Shown: in pieces, positions 1-11,750 of the stretch
Position numbering within the stretch: the stretch's first letter is position 1
Layout: every line of letters begins with the position of its first letter
Source: Saxidomus purpurata
Taxonomy: Eukaryota; Mollusca; Bivalvia; Venerida; Veneridae
Length of the DNA stretch: 64,000 nt
Direction: 5' to 3'
NCBI GenBank assembly: GCA_022818135.1
Contig: JAFMSR010000034.1
Coordinates: 558,001 to 622,000, forward strand
The notes under the pieces: model-generated
What the model was told of the DNA's origin: nothing
Seen by the model: only the letters and a program-made list of their open reading frames with translations
The model's database searches: none
Made by a program: the position numbers and the translations under genes

Positions 1-200
1 GAAAAAGTTCTAAGTGACTTTTTTTCAGGAAATAACTTTTTTACATATATGGACCCAGTAGGACCATCCACAGGTCCTGTAAAATTATCTAGGTTATGTA
101 ATGATACTTAACAAAATAAGTCAAATTTTCCTAAAAAGTACCAAGTAACAGTGACCAACTTTTTCAAGTGACTTGAGTCACGCTTAGCATTTTTTTGCAC
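1..200 (+). mobile_element. MITE-like element, copy A (cut by window start)
   Basis: Opens with GAAAAAGTTCTAAGTGAC, followed by a T-rich stretch and AAATAACTTTTTT. The same opening and spacing occur at 17509 and 18993. The far end carries TTTTTTGCAC, the inverse of the GTGCGAAAAA start of the better-preserved copies. No coding capacity. Family membership is inferred from these termini; the left end lies outside the window. Confidence 0.45.
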
Positions 201-2290
201 TAAAATTTTTGCATGTCAAGACATTTGAAAATATTCCAAGTGACAAAAACATTTTTCTTTATTCTTGAAAGATATCTGTTATAAGATAAACAATATTGTG
301 AATATATTTGTTTGAATAATTTTGCAGTTATTTTCAAGTTCTGCACAGTTTTTCGCAGTGAAAATTTATAGCAAAACCCATTTACTATTATTGCGAAAAA
401 CATCTAAATGCCTTATGCTGTCATAAACAGTTTTCTGTGTCATCCAAATTTTAATCAATCTATCAATGTGATATCATGATTTTTACTGTTTTTAATGCGT
501 TTTAAGCATAATTATAACCACTTTCAACATTATAAAAATAGATGCATAAAAATTCCCCCAAAATGGAAAAACAACATGAAAACTCCCCTCTCTGAGGGCC
601 CGACCCCATTCCTCCAAACAGGAAAAGTGCCTTGGTATTGTATCATAATTGAGAGTAGGGCTGTCACGTTTACAGATTTTTCTAAACGTGTACACAAACA
701 CATGTAAACAACATTGATCCATTTACATGCGGTCAGACTCCCCTTGAATAGCTTTGGCAAACTAATTTCAACCATTTAACACTATTTCAAGACAAACTAA
801 AAAGAAGATGGTATTAAATCCTTCAGATAACATTTCTGTTACAATAATTAAAGAGCATTGCAGTTATAGAAACAAGAACCCTACCTATAATGAAACAATA
901 TTAAAGTGCAATAGAGCTGGGACGGGTAGAACTTTTGTACCCTTGTACCCTATTTATCGCGGTTACCAGAGTATTTGTTGTCATAACTTCCCCTTCATTA
1001 AGATAAGGAAAGCTGTTTTTCTTCTGGCAAGAACGTTTCTTAGTATTCAAGTCTTTTAAGCACTGCTGGACAAACAAAAGCAAAGCAGCGATCAAGTCGC
1101 ATTGACTTGTTGGATAATAGCACCCCGGTTGAAAAGAATAACAGATTCATTCACATATGCTGTTATAATCACGGGTTCAAATTAATTTGCCCTCCGGTTA
1201 GGAAGTTTGTGTCTCTTATTGAGGGTCCACATTTATCGCAAACACAAGATGAAAAGAAATCCAAATTTTGTTTCACTTAAATTTCCGACTTAGGTCGACG
1301 ATAAATTGTGAGAAAAACTTGGATGCTAAAGACAATGTTTGATATGGATAAATGTTAAGTAAATATTTTTACGACATTGAGTCCATATTCCAGATGCAAA
1401 AAATAAATAAGTTTTGTCACACATTGGGGATTTTAAAATTACCAGAGAACTGTACCACAATTAATTGGCATGTTTACTTTCTTGAATACACTGCTCTTTT
1501 GTAGAGTAAAAATACGCAAATTATCGCCGATTTTCTGTTGGTACTTTTAGAAACAACATTGTTAGGCAAATAATTCAAAGATAGTTATTTTTCAAAGAAA
1601 GATTTTCAATATGTTTCAGTCCAAAATATTTGAGGTTGATCCATTTCCTGTGAAATTTCTTGTAAATATCTGCAGAAAACGCAAAGAACTTGAATGTCCG
1701 TGGATGTCATTTTTGATACAAACCGCCACGAAGTGAAATTGAAAATATACCAAAGTTGCTCTTTTCATGTGTTTGCATCTTTAAGTACGCACATGCTTTA
1801 ATTTTTCACGTCGTCTGCATTTTTTGTGCATAAAGGGGCGCTAAATGCGGTACGGCTTCATTATTTACTGTCGAGGCAGACTTTTTCTCTTTTTAAAAAG
1901 ATCGAAACAATTTTAATCTGTAGCTATATATTGAACGGGTACCGCTTAATGACGTAGTACCCGGGTACTACTGAAGTAGCGTTACCCAACCCGATACTAG
2001 GGTACTAGACTCAGCTCTAATACTAAATCAATCTTAAAAAAGATGCAGTTAACTCCAAATGATGTAAAATAACAAATTAAATATCTCAGTGTCTTGTCTA
2101 CACAGAACATTTGACTTAAAAACGTGTGCTTTTAATAATCGAAACAGCCCTAGATGAGACTGTATCATTACACCCATACCTTTCAGCATACATGTGACTG
2201 ATATTATGTATCAACTTCGGTCGCAATGCAGAGATTTACAGAGAATAGTTCAGGGGAAAGAAGACTTCCAAATTAGAATTGTGTCTTGTT
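201..2290. other. no gene recognised
   Basis: AT-rich sequence with only short chance ORFs (under 85 codons, overlapping on both strands). At 1930-2010 there is a run of GGTACC/GGGTAC-like words resembling a degenerate repeat. No domain, splice structure or RNA gene could be supported. Confidence 0.6.
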
Positions 2291-2458
2291 TTTAGCTCAC
2301 CTACAACCAAATCCTCATGTAAATTGGTCAAAAGGTTTGCCTAATTAAGGTCAAACAGAATGTTTATGTTAATGATATATAGTTTAGAGTTGAAGTTTTG
2401 ACACATATTGTCATAAGTCGCAGGTGAGCGATATAGGGCCATCTTGGCCCTCTTGTTT
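2291..2458 (+). mobile_element. short Helentron/HINE-like non-autonomous element
   Basis: Starts TTTAGCTCACCT and ends AGGTGAGCGATATAGGGCCA followed by TCTTGGCCCTCTTGTTT. AGCTCACCT and AGGTGAGC form inverted ends, and GGGCCA-TCT-TGGCCC makes a hairpin just before the CTTG end, as in Helitron-type termini. Related ends occur near 9840, 28910, 34190, 38925 and 40405. The Helentron assignment is an inference; the terminal structure is directly visible. Confidence 0.5.
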
Positions 2459-2617
2459 AATGTTACTGGATACTAAGCACCATATACAGTACCTTTTGCT
2501 AAATGTACTATGTATAATAGAAAAATAATCTCTTAACATCATTAAGTACAGTACAAGTTCAATCAATAGACTTGTATCAAAAGAGAATACATCCTTTAAG
2601 CATGACTATGAGAAAAG

Positions 2618-2912
2618 TACGAAAGACCGGTGGTGACATTTCAACTTCACGATTTCACGATTTCACGAATTCACGATTTTTCTTCACGATTTCGCGAATT
2701 CACGATTTCACAAATTCACGATTTCGCGAATTCACGATTTCACGATTTTTCTTCACGATTTCACGAATTAGCGATTTCACGAATTCACGATTTTTCTTCA
2801 CGAATTCACGATTTCACGATTTCATGAATTCACGATTTTACTTCACGAATTCACGATTTCGGGAAATATTGAAGTTATATTCGAGAAATCGTGAAATCGT
2901 GAATTTCATGAT
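2618..2912 (+). repeat. octamer minisatellite TTCACGAW, array 1
   Basis: About 27 head-to-tail octamers TTCACGAT or TTCACGAA, with variants such as TTCGCGAA and TTCATGAA, are broken at intervals by the pentamer TTTTC (once TTTAC). Adjacent units create many GAATTC sites. The array is preceded by TACGAAAGACCGGTGGTGAC and ends with a stretch carrying the reverse complement (ATCGTGAA), so it can fold back on itself. It yields a spurious low-complexity ORF. A second array in the opposite orientation lies at 15909-16113 and shares the same leader. Confidence 0.9.
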
Positions 2913-3997
2913 GTCACATTTTCTTTATTTGCGCGGGAAAATACGTGATGAGAATAACTGATGGGGCAAAGGAGCAGAAGGTGATTGTTGCAATAAACTG
3001 TGAGTACTTTATAAATTTAGTAGGCTGAGCTTCATATAAGGAATACCTATTTTGTTTAAGTTTTTTTCTTACTTCTGTAATCTAGGTCTATTTGATATAA
3101 CACATTTAAAGTAGATCTAGATCAAAATTTGCATATTGTCTCTGTTCCATACAGACAGTGCAACATTTCAACACGATGTGCCTATAATAATAGAATCGTT
3201 ATAGATTTCTAGTTATAGATCTAGAGACATCAAGTAAAATATGATATCGTCGGCCTTTGGCATGTCCGTTACCGGGGTAGGAAGCGTTTTTGAAGATGGA
3301 GGGGTACTTTCAGACTCAGTGTGTGTCGGGGGGGGGGGGCACAACATGCGCCTTGACCGCAATTTTTATTCAAAGTCAGTAAAATTACAGTAATGTTCCG
3401 AAATCATTGCGTTTCAAGGCTAAATATTATGTTTGAAGTCACTACTGCGACCTTAAATTACATTTAGAAATCGCTCAATTAATTACCATTCAATCAAATT
3501 AAGTTCCAGTAGTTACGTCCTTTAGTTTCAAATTCTCCATGTGCTTGCAGCTAGCCCACACCTCAGTGAACTGGATAAACAAACTAAAGTCTGTTCCACC
3601 AAATTTTGGACCATTAATTTCTTAGAGTTATTGCATGTATTTTTGCTTTTTACTGTTTATAGCTAAGCATATTTATGTTCGGCATTTTTTGTTAAAATTA
3701 TTTTAAATTTGCAAATGAGCCGACTGCGGTCACACAATTAACTGGAATACACTATCAAAGTAGTAATTTTTCACCTTTACTCGAATTGGTAAATAAATGT
3801 GATCCGGTAATATGATTGGCTAATAAGCATACATGACGTCACGATGAAGCCAAGAATATGCATTTCTAAATGTTAATATTTGTTACATTCTTTTCATCAA
3901 TGCTAGTCTATGTTTTCAGTTATAGGTTAAGTTGAGATGATGTTGATGTGCTCATGAAATGTGACAGAATTTTATTTTTCCACTTCCGTATTTACAG

Positions 3998-4072
3998 GTT
4001 TCGTTAAATGGGTTGGTGAGCAGTTGGTTTTAGGAGTGTGTAATTGTTGCCTGGGTTTACTGACTTCAGCAT
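3998..4072 (+). repeat. exon-like repeated segment, copy 1
   Basis: A 75-bp segment preceded by a pyrimidine-rich run ending TTTACAG and followed by GTAAGTATATG, a textbook donor. It begins GTTTCGTTAAATGGGTTGG. One reading frame is open across it. Related segments start at 4761 (same donor GTAAGTATAC) and at 6929 (no donor). The upstream 'TGTGACAGAAT' context is also shared. It may be an alternative non-coding exon family or just a dispersed repeat with fortuitous splice signals; no protein family is recognised. Confidence 0.3.
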
Positions 4073-4760
4073 GTAAGTATATGTGCATTTATTTTGGGAG
4101 GATACTTTGATGTTGTCTCTTAAGATATGCGAGGTTGTTTCAGTCACAAAACTCCAGTGCTAAGCTTACTTAGGCTTACGTATCATAATGCCATTTAGGA
4201 AGCTAAAAGTTAAGGATTATGATTGATAAATGTAACTTTTTATCTGAAACAAGTGGAGATGGTTTTAGTTTTGATGGCACCTTGATAGCATGCACTTTCA
4301 TGGAAGGATGTGTGGACCATATGCACTTACTGACTGGGGCCATGCATATAAACTCAGCAAAGTTTGTCAGTTGCACCGGGTGTTTGTCATGACTTGAACT
4401 TGATTAACTTTGGCCAGAAAACATGCGGGTATTTAGCTTTTAACTTTTGGTGCCCTCTTAACAGCTGGAGAAGAGCTTTAGCATTGAAAAATCAGGAAGA
4501 GATTTGCCCACTAGTCAGATAATTCTACAAAAATGAGAGACGTTTGTATATGACACAAATCTGGTGTGAGAATCAATTAGAGAAGTATGAAAATAGCTGT
4601 AATGCTTTTTGGTAATGCATTACTACATGTAGATGTACTATTCTGTACACATCTATCCTATGCTAGTAAATGTTGCCTATGTCAAGTTAAGTTGAAATGT
4701 TTTTGCAGTTCTTGTCGGCTGTGACAGAATGTAATTAACTGAACTGCCTTAACTTTACAG

Positions 4761-4834
4761 GTTTTGTTAACTTGGCTTTGAGAACAAGTGGTCTTGTATA
4801 TATGTATATTGATTGGGTCAGCTGATATAAATGT
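4761..4834 (+). repeat. exon-like repeated segment, copy 2
   Basis: A 74-bp segment between TTTACAG and GTAAGTATAC, starting GTTTTGTTAACTTGGCTTTG. It aligns with the segment at 3998, but the corresponding frame contains a TGA, which argues against a conserved coding exon. Confidence 0.28.
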
Positions 4835-5034
4835 GTAAGTATACAAGCAGTGATTATTAGGGAAATAAGAATTTAGCTAATCTCTGTGATGTTTTTGCAA
4901 AAACTGTGTGTAGTCATGTAGCTGTTTATGTTGAAATCCTGTGCCAGGGTTTAGTGTAGGTGAAAATATGATAAAAGCTGTTATGTTTTAAGCTATTAGG
5001 ATTGCATTTTGTCTGGCGTATGTCAGTTAACATT

Positions 5035-5475
5035 TTCCTTCAAACGACTTCTCCTCTGAAACCATTGTCATTGATGATTTAACTTTAATGGCAGAGGTGT
5101 TTTTGCATGAAGTCTTTTCATAGTTATTCAAAAAATTATATTCCATGCAGAACTGGTTGCCATGGTAATGGAAAGGAAAAACTTTAAGAATATTCTCTGA
5201 AATCACAAAGCCTAGAGCTTAGATGTTTGTCATGTGGGATTGCCTAGTAGACCTCTACCATGATTGTTAAAACTATGAATCCAGGGTCTAAACTACGCCT
5301 CGGGTTATTTGTTTATAGATATATGCTTATGTAGGAAAAACTTGTGGCATTGCCTAGTGGATCTGTACCAAAATTTTGTACCCCTGGTCAATATTAACCA
5401 TTTTTGCTATTGATGACCTTGTATCATATCCAATTCAAGCCAGGTGAGTGATAGAGGGTCTCACTGTTCCATATA
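5035..5475 (+). repeat. HINE-like dispersed repeat copy
   Basis: Begins TTTCCTTCAAACGACTTCTC and continues through a 'CTAGAGCTTAGATGTTTGTC' block to an end with CAGGTGAGTGATAGAGG. The same block order is found at 40480-40780 and, more decayed, at 33640-34215. The 5' AGCTCACCTG terminus is missing. A further partial copy of the 'GCCTAGTAGACC/TCAAATTATG' block follows at 5530-5830. Confidence 0.55.
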
Positions 5476-5529
5476 CAATTTGAAAGTTACTTTTTAATCC
5501 AATGCTAGTAACTGTTATTTTATGGGTTT

Positions 5530-5830
5530 GGCTAAAGTGAAGTAACACTGTCTAGTGGACTTCTCTAAAGTTTGTTCAAATCATGCCCCATGGGTTAAAT
5601 TATTCTTCACCTCGGGGGTCAGTTGGTTTAGGAAAAACTTGGAAAAAAAATTTCCTTAACCACAAGGCTTCTATAGAGCTAAGATATTTGGTATTTAACA
5701 TTATCAAGTGGTCCACTACCAATTTGTTCAAATTATGCCCCTCGGGTTAAAATTGACTTCCTTAGGTAAGTGCACTGGTACTCTGGTAAGAAATGTAGTG
5801 CCATCATTGCCCTTTTGTTATTATGTTCCT
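5530..5830 (+). repeat. degenerate tandem continuation of the HINE-like repeat
   Basis: Repeats the blocks 'tctagtggacttctctaaag...ttcaaatcatgccc' and 'aagtggtccactaccaattt...ttcaaattatgccc' about 160 bp apart, matching internal units of the preceding element. Non-coding. Confidence 0.45.
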
Positions 5831-6290
5831 GCAAAAGGGGACACATTGTGTTTTGTTGAGTGTAAAAGGTCATATATGATGCTTCATATAATGTAGTCTT
5901 ACTCCAAAAATGCTGGAAGTGCAAATCATAGCTGCTGGTCTAAAAATATAAATATTGTTATGATATATCACTGGGCCTATTTAAAGTGAGCTTGAATTGT
6001 GTGTTCTCTCTTTGGCCTTTTTCAAAATAACTCAAGAAGATATGATTCCTAGGAAATGAGAACCTGCACAGTACTGTGGTATTGTTGCAAGTGTTGTAAT
6101 CAGAAGAGAAGAGATCTGCTTATGTCATAAAACCAGTATAAGGGTTGAAAGTATGTCTGTACGTGTTCAGAGCTCGAGAATAACACAGAACCAGTTCGAT
6201 AGTCAGGTGTTCACGACAACATTATAACAGCTATGGTGATCTTTCTCACTATACTGTATGCATTTGCTTAGAAATTGCATTGAATTCTTT

Positions 6291-6833
6291 TTAAGGTCCA
6301 TTACTAACACCAAATCGAATTTTCTTTTAAATCTGGAATTTTAAAGGGCGTCTTCACAGAGGGAAAAATATGACATACTACATCGAATGTGACCATATTG
6401 TGTCGAAAATTTGAGTGTAACAAAATAATTAATGAATTATGTTTTGCCTTTTCGGAAACAAATGTAGGTTTCCAAGTTTTCAAATATGTTTGTAATTTTC
6501 CAGAAGTTTCCCAGATAGAGGCTGCAAATAGGTTGTACATGAATAGGCATGCCTATTTTAAATTACAGTTGAAAAAACTTCACTTCCAATGAATTGCAAC
6601 ATATATCTCTGACTGTTTACAACATGCAATAAAGGAAAGTAGGACGAAAAGATCACCCAGGCCAATCTAAGGAAATACAAAAACACTCACGTATTTTTCT
6701 GCATCAGTATTTCAAACAGGGAAATACTCTACGGCTATTGCAAAGTTTGAGAAGCCAGTTTCAAACTGTATATCCCTATAACAATTCCAGATTTAAAAGA
6801 AAATTCAATTTGTTCTTAGTAATGGACCTTTAA
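6291..6833. mobile_element. MITE with ~47-bp terminal inverted repeats and TTAA flanks
   Basis: The left end GGTCCATTACTAACACCAAA and the following ~27 bp are matched in reverse complement by the right end at 6782-6830, which reads inward GGTCCATTACTAAGAACAAA. About 42 of 47 positions agree. TTAA occurs at both edges (6291-6294 and 6830-6833), as expected for piggyBac- or Kolobok-type target duplication. The interior (~440 bp) has no transposase, so the copy is non-autonomous. Confidence 0.75.
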
Positions 6834-8574
6834 CTATTGGTCGTAAATATTCTCAGTGTTGGAATCAAAACATTGTTACCATTTCCTGAAATGTGACATA
6901 CTGTTGTATTCCTTTTTATCATTTTACAGGTTTTGTTGGATGGCTTTGGAGTAGTTATTTTTGGAAATGTGTGCATTATTGACCTATCAAGACCAAGCTT
7001 ACATACCTGTCAAGGAATACATTGTTTACAATAGGCAGGATGGGCAAAACACTGACAAAACATTCACAACTAGTACTCAAATGTTCACATAAGAACAAGA
7101 TATTTGACAATGCTGATCTTAGCATGTTGGACTTAAACCCTTCAGTTATACTATATTAGAATATATTACTGGTATGTTATTCATGCTTGTCTACTTTTAT
7201 CATTGGACACTAATATCAGGGAGTGCTTCTTTAAATCTAGATATCAAAGCGCAACATATTATATAAGTCATTTCCATTACTGCAAATTGCTGTATTATTA
7301 TTGACTTACTCAACGTATAAAACTTTGATATTTTAATGAACTGTATACGTTGTTCTATTCCCTCCATTCCTTTAATAAAATACCCTACACATTGGAATTG
7401 TATGGTGGCATATTTCTGCAATGCATAACCAAGAAAATATTTTATTTACTTCCAAAATTATCTCGAAAAGAAGAGAACTCATCATCGTTTTCTTTTTAGC
7501 AAAAAAATCTGCATGATAATTCCATTAAATATTTATGATAGTACCCACTTTGGCATACAATAATAAATAAACAACTGAAATATACAAAAAAGTAGATACA
7601 TTACCTGTATTTTTGATAGAATAGTTTTCACTATTATGAGTTGCTTGGACAGAAATTGAGAACAAATATTTTCACAAAAAGTTAAAGTGTCAAAAAACAC
7701 TTTACATATATGTGAAAATATTTTTACTATCCATGAAGACTTTGACTTGAAACGAAATGTTGTATTTAGTTACTGTACTATGAAGAAATTGGCAGAGTAG
7801 TAAGTTAGTAACGTCTATTTTGTTACGTTTAACAATATTTTGAATCATAATGGCTGTTAACTGAAATATTTCAACAAACTTCATGATAATTATCTGGCTA
7901 TGTGTATGCAGAGGAATTTAATCGATTTATACATAAACTAAAAGCAGGAAGCCTTCATTTAAAATGAAATTCATAATAGGCCTACATGGCAACCATTCCG
8001 ACTTCAGAGCAGTCCTCTGTGCACAGGTCGATCTCGATTTTTGATACAAGCGCTTCTACGTAGACACTCAATCACCTTTACTCCAATGAGGAACTTTAGT
8101 CAGTTATCTCCCATTAATACTCTCTAAATGCAGTTAGGTCCTTTCATTTGGGCTATTCTGCTTTTTTCGCTATTTTCTTTGTTCCTTAAATAATGAAATT
8201 TAAGCCAAAATATTGCTAATCATGATAATATCTTTAAATGATGCTTTTAGTTACATGTTCTATTAACACCCCAGAGTCTAACTTTTTTCAGTCCTTGCAT
8301 TTTAATCAACACATGTGTGAGATAATTCGCACATAATAATTGGTATTTCTCTATGTGGAACAGCGATAAAGTCAGAGGATTCCAACTAGATAGGACCTAC
8401 TTGCAAATTGGGATACCTTGGACTTTATCTGACAAGGGAGATAATTTCTTTTCCACTAAAGGTTCTCATACCTGCTGCAATAATCTACACTGTAATGTAA
8501 ATCAGTAATCGTCTCATATAACTGTTAAGTTATAATCTACTTGTTACTGATGATTCAGATCATGTTTGATGAAA
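6834..8574. other. no gene recognised
   Basis: AT-rich DNA without supportable genes. A third, donor-less copy of the exon-like segment begins at 6929 after TTTTACAG. ORFs on both strands are short and lack familiar motifs. Confidence 0.55.
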
Positions 8575-8850
8575 TTCCAAGAAGGGGCTTTGGAGATGAA
8601 GAGCAGACAATATTTTCAAGTTTCAAGCCCCAATGACCTTGACCTTTCGTATATGATCCTAAATTATAATATGCATATACTAGTAACTACACTTTATACT
8701 GATGCTTCCAACCAAGTTGTTGAAAATCCGAAAACCAATAAGGGGTTTTAGAGATGAAGAGCAGACAATATTTTCAAGTTTCAGACCCCTGTGACATTGA
8801 CCAAATTTGTGATGGTTGATGTTGAGGCATGACCCCAAAAGAACTCAAGA
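8575..8850 (+). repeat. ~158-bp tandem repeat, two units
   Basis: AGATGAAGAGCAGACAATAT recurs at 8594 and 8752, with the following TTTTCAAGTTTCA and 'ccc..tgac.ttgacc' blocks conserved. Period 158 bp. It belongs to the general class of ~145-190 bp tandem units seen throughout the window. Confidence 0.75.
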
Positions 8851-8999
8851 CTGTGTCTACAGTTTTCATCTCTGAAGTACCTCAAGTTTTAAATGAGGAG
8901 AGACGCATATATTCGATCTAGTGCTCAAGTCTCCATGCATGTTTTCATACCCCGTATTAAATATAGCGGTCCGCAGCATAAGGTGATGCTGCTGGAAAG

Positions 9000-9475
9000 T
9001 TTCGAGCTAGTCACTCTCCTTAAACGGTGGCCATAACAACACTGAATTTACGCGGCTAAGATAAGTCAATTGAAACCACTAAGGCGTTGATAAAATGCGT
9101 TTGAGTTACTGGAATAGTGTCACCTTAGCGCCGCCTTACTGTAGCATCACTGTAAAGCCCGTCGTAACTTATAAAAAATAAGGTGAAACGTTTCGAGTAA
9201 GTCACTCTCCTTAAACGGTGGCCATAACAACACTGAATTTACGCGGCCAAGATAAGTCAATTGAAACCACTAAGGCGTTGATAAAATGCATTTTGAGCTA
9301 CTGGAATAGTGTCACCTTAGCGCCGCCTTACTGTAGCACCACTTTAAAGCCCGTCGTAACTTATAAAAGATAAGGTGAAACGTTTCGAGTAAGTCACTCT
9401 CCTTAAACGGTGGCCATAACAACACTGAATTTATGCGGCCAAGATTAGTTAATTAAAAGCACTTCGGCGCTCATG
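9000..9475 (+). repeat. 191-bp tandem repeat, 2.5 units
   Basis: TTTCGAG followed by 'GTCACTCTCCTTAAACGGTG' starts at 9000, 9191 and 9383. Units one and two are nearly identical over their whole length, with a few substitutions and a one-base indel; the third stops after about 90 bp. No spacer/repeat alternation, so this is not a CRISPR-like array. No ORF spans it. Confidence 0.9.
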
Positions 9476-9954
9476 TTAATTGTTAACCTCTCTCTCAACG
9501 ACTTTAAATAAAACATACAATTACATTTTTACAGTATCCGATTTATTTCTGCCACTTATAATGATAGAATGGCATATTGTATTACCTATGGCCGTGCGTG
9601 TATGAGGGATATTCATAAAATAGCCGCACAACCGCCATAAAAACCGAAACATTGACATATACCGTTTTGTAGTCGATTGAATGCCCCTGGTTTCTTAAAA
9701 CATTCTCGTTTATTGTTGCTAGGAATTATTTTAATTAAATCAGTTTTGCCACGGACCTTGGTCTGCGGTTTTGCACAAAAGGTCATTTGGTGACATTTTG
9801 TCAATTGAACTGTTTTACGGGCTGCACCCGTGACCAATTTTCTCTAGTGGGCGATATAGGGCTATCGTGGCTCTCTTTTTTAACAAAAAAAACAAACACA
9901 GTAATATTGAATGTAATTCTGTTTTTACAACCGCTGAATTAATTAATTAATTTA
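9476..9954. other. no gene recognised
   Basis: Contains at 9845-9880 'GGGCGATATAGGGCTATCGT' followed by GGCTCTCTTTTTT. This resembles the 3' terminus of the short element at 2291-2458, so an old element end may be present. Nothing else is supportable. Confidence 0.4.
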
Positions 9955-11218
9955 TTACATCTGCTGAAGAAATGAAATGATGCTGATGTAAACATTAAAA
10001 GCCTCCTCTGCATTCTCAAGCTCAGTCCTTCCGTTTTGACTTATTAGATTAAACAATGTAAAAAATTCAGACAGGCAACCCGATGTGTTCAATTGTCGGG
10101 TATACAATTGCATACATATGTCTATGTCATTCTGGTCTACACTGTAGTGGTAACTGGTCGTGTTATTCAACTCCGGCATGGTGAATAACACATCGGGTTT
10201 TCCGTGAGGTCCATCTTTACGAGTCCCAAGTATTATATCGTGCAAATCCATTCAATGACAAAATTCTGAAGATCACGTGAAACGATGGGCATGAAACAAT
10301 ATAACAAACACTGACAATGCAATATGTTTCCATTATTATATAGGCCTGTGTCTCGCATATCTTTAAATAGATTTATGTAGAAATCCATGCACTGTCGGCG
10401 TAGCATCGCCCATAAAGACTCAATCCTTTGATTAGAGGTACTTTTGCCAATTCGAAAGCTTCTCCCTGCTGAATGTTCATCGTCATGGCCTTGTCTGAAG
10501 AATGTTTGTAGCTAACGCACAACAACATTTTCAATTCCTCGGTCGCTCCGAATTAGCGTTGGGACAATCGCCCCTACATTTGTAACAGTTTGTAAAAATA
10601 TTTTGCGATTAATTTAGGATCGTTATTACTTTTTTAAACAGCAAGCCACATGATCCGCCTACTAAATCCGTCAATTACGCCATGGATGGCAAACCCAAAT
10701 GGCTTTATTTTATCGTATCCGTCAATGTGCCACACAAAGTTAGGACCCGGGCAAGAATATTGTCGACGGAGTAACCTCCTCCTCTTTCTCCTTTCCATTC
10801 CTGCTGGATCAGCAATCCACATTAATCGTAGCACTGTCGAACGGTGTCCGTTTAACCCATACTTCAGTTTAAGTCTTTTCCACATTGTTTTGTAGCCAAT
10901 GCACTTTCCACTCCCTGAAAGCTCTTGAAGTATCGCACGAACTGTGTCGTCTATCATAGATTCAGGGGTCATTCGGAGCAAGTTTAGTGTTCTCAGTAAT
11001 CGTTTTAAATGTCTTAAACTTAATCTTATTCCATGTACTACTAAAAGAGCAACAAGTATCTCTTTGTACTTGTATCCCATGAAGAAATAATGGCTTATTA
11101 AATGCACGGTTGTTTCATGATGCGCTGCTGGTGCTCTGAACGTAAAAACACTATAAATCCCGTCAAAGGCTGATAAAATCAGAGCCTGGAAAATAAGAGA
11201 AAGTCGTACAAAATCCAT
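9955..11218 (-). pseudogene. decayed DDE integrase-type transposase
   Basis: The first open segment (11218-10634, 194 codons) has an N-terminal helical region with 'GYKYKEILVALLVVHG', a GSGKCIGYKTMWKRL block, then WHIDGYDKIKPFGFAIHG and IDGFSRRIMWL, which carries the first catalytic Asp. A stop follows. In another frame IRSDRGIENV (second Asp) appears at about 10550, and SNQRIESLWAMLRRQ (the Glu) at about 10420. A third open segment (10251-9955) has GKPDVLFTMPE near its start. All three acidic residues are thus visible, but stops and frameshifts separate them, so the copy is dead. This is the rve-like integrase family that is multi-copy in fish, corals and molluscs; I cannot assign a superfamily (IS3EU-like is one possibility). 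No terminal inverted repeats were found. The real start is uncertain. Confidence 0.78.
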
Positions 11219-11750
11219 CCACCAGTAATGGCATTTTACATGATCAAATAGTTTGATTTAAACGGGTTGATTCAAATTATTTGACGATCAACGGAATATT
11301 TCTTTATCAAATACTTTGGATAAAATTCCTATATACATTTGTTTAACTTAAACACGTGATTTGTAGAGTTATACCACACGTGAGCAAAAAAAAAAACGGA
11401 AATAATAATTATAGTCCAGTTTGAGTGTATTGTTACAAAGGATCGTTCGCATGATTTGTTCTTATTTCGAGTAAATGATTACGGAAAAGTATATACACGA
11501 TTTCATTTGAAATTTGCTGTAAAGCTGCTTGAAAAAATCATGTATACTAACTGAAAGGCTTTATTTTGATTCTTGGGACTACGGCTGCTGGACTGGTGTG
11601 AGAAATTAACTTTGGTCTCTGAACAATTTAGTATGACCATGCGTAAGTAGTATACAAGAGTATCGCTTTGCGGGTGCAGGCGCTCATCTGGTTTTTACCT
11701 TGTCGAGTAAGAACTGTTGCAAAGTACATGTACTAGCGGAGGTCTGAAAC
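11219..11750. other. no gene recognised
   Basis: AT-rich flank of the transposase remnant. Inverted words around TCAAATAGTTTGATTTAAAC occur near 11240-11285, but no clear transposon end could be defined. Confidence 0.5.

Larger units (their letters stand above)
2913..5034. other. no gene recognised; two exon-like repeat copies inside
   Basis: No ORF with recognisable protein similarity. The stretch contains a poly-G tract near 3330-3340 and two related segments bounded by acag and gtaagta (listed separately). Otherwise unremarkable AT-rich DNA. Confidence 0.55.

Noticed and set aside
2572..2961. 129-codon ORF rich in His-Asp-Phe/Asn-Ser-Arg-Phe
   Set aside because: It is only the translation of the 8-bp TTCACGAW repeat; the parallel frames look equally 'coding', and the inverted array gives similar nonsense.
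9000..9475. Possible CRISPR-like array
   Set aside because: Units are contiguous full-length tandem copies with no short repeat/unique spacer pattern, in eukaryotic DNA.
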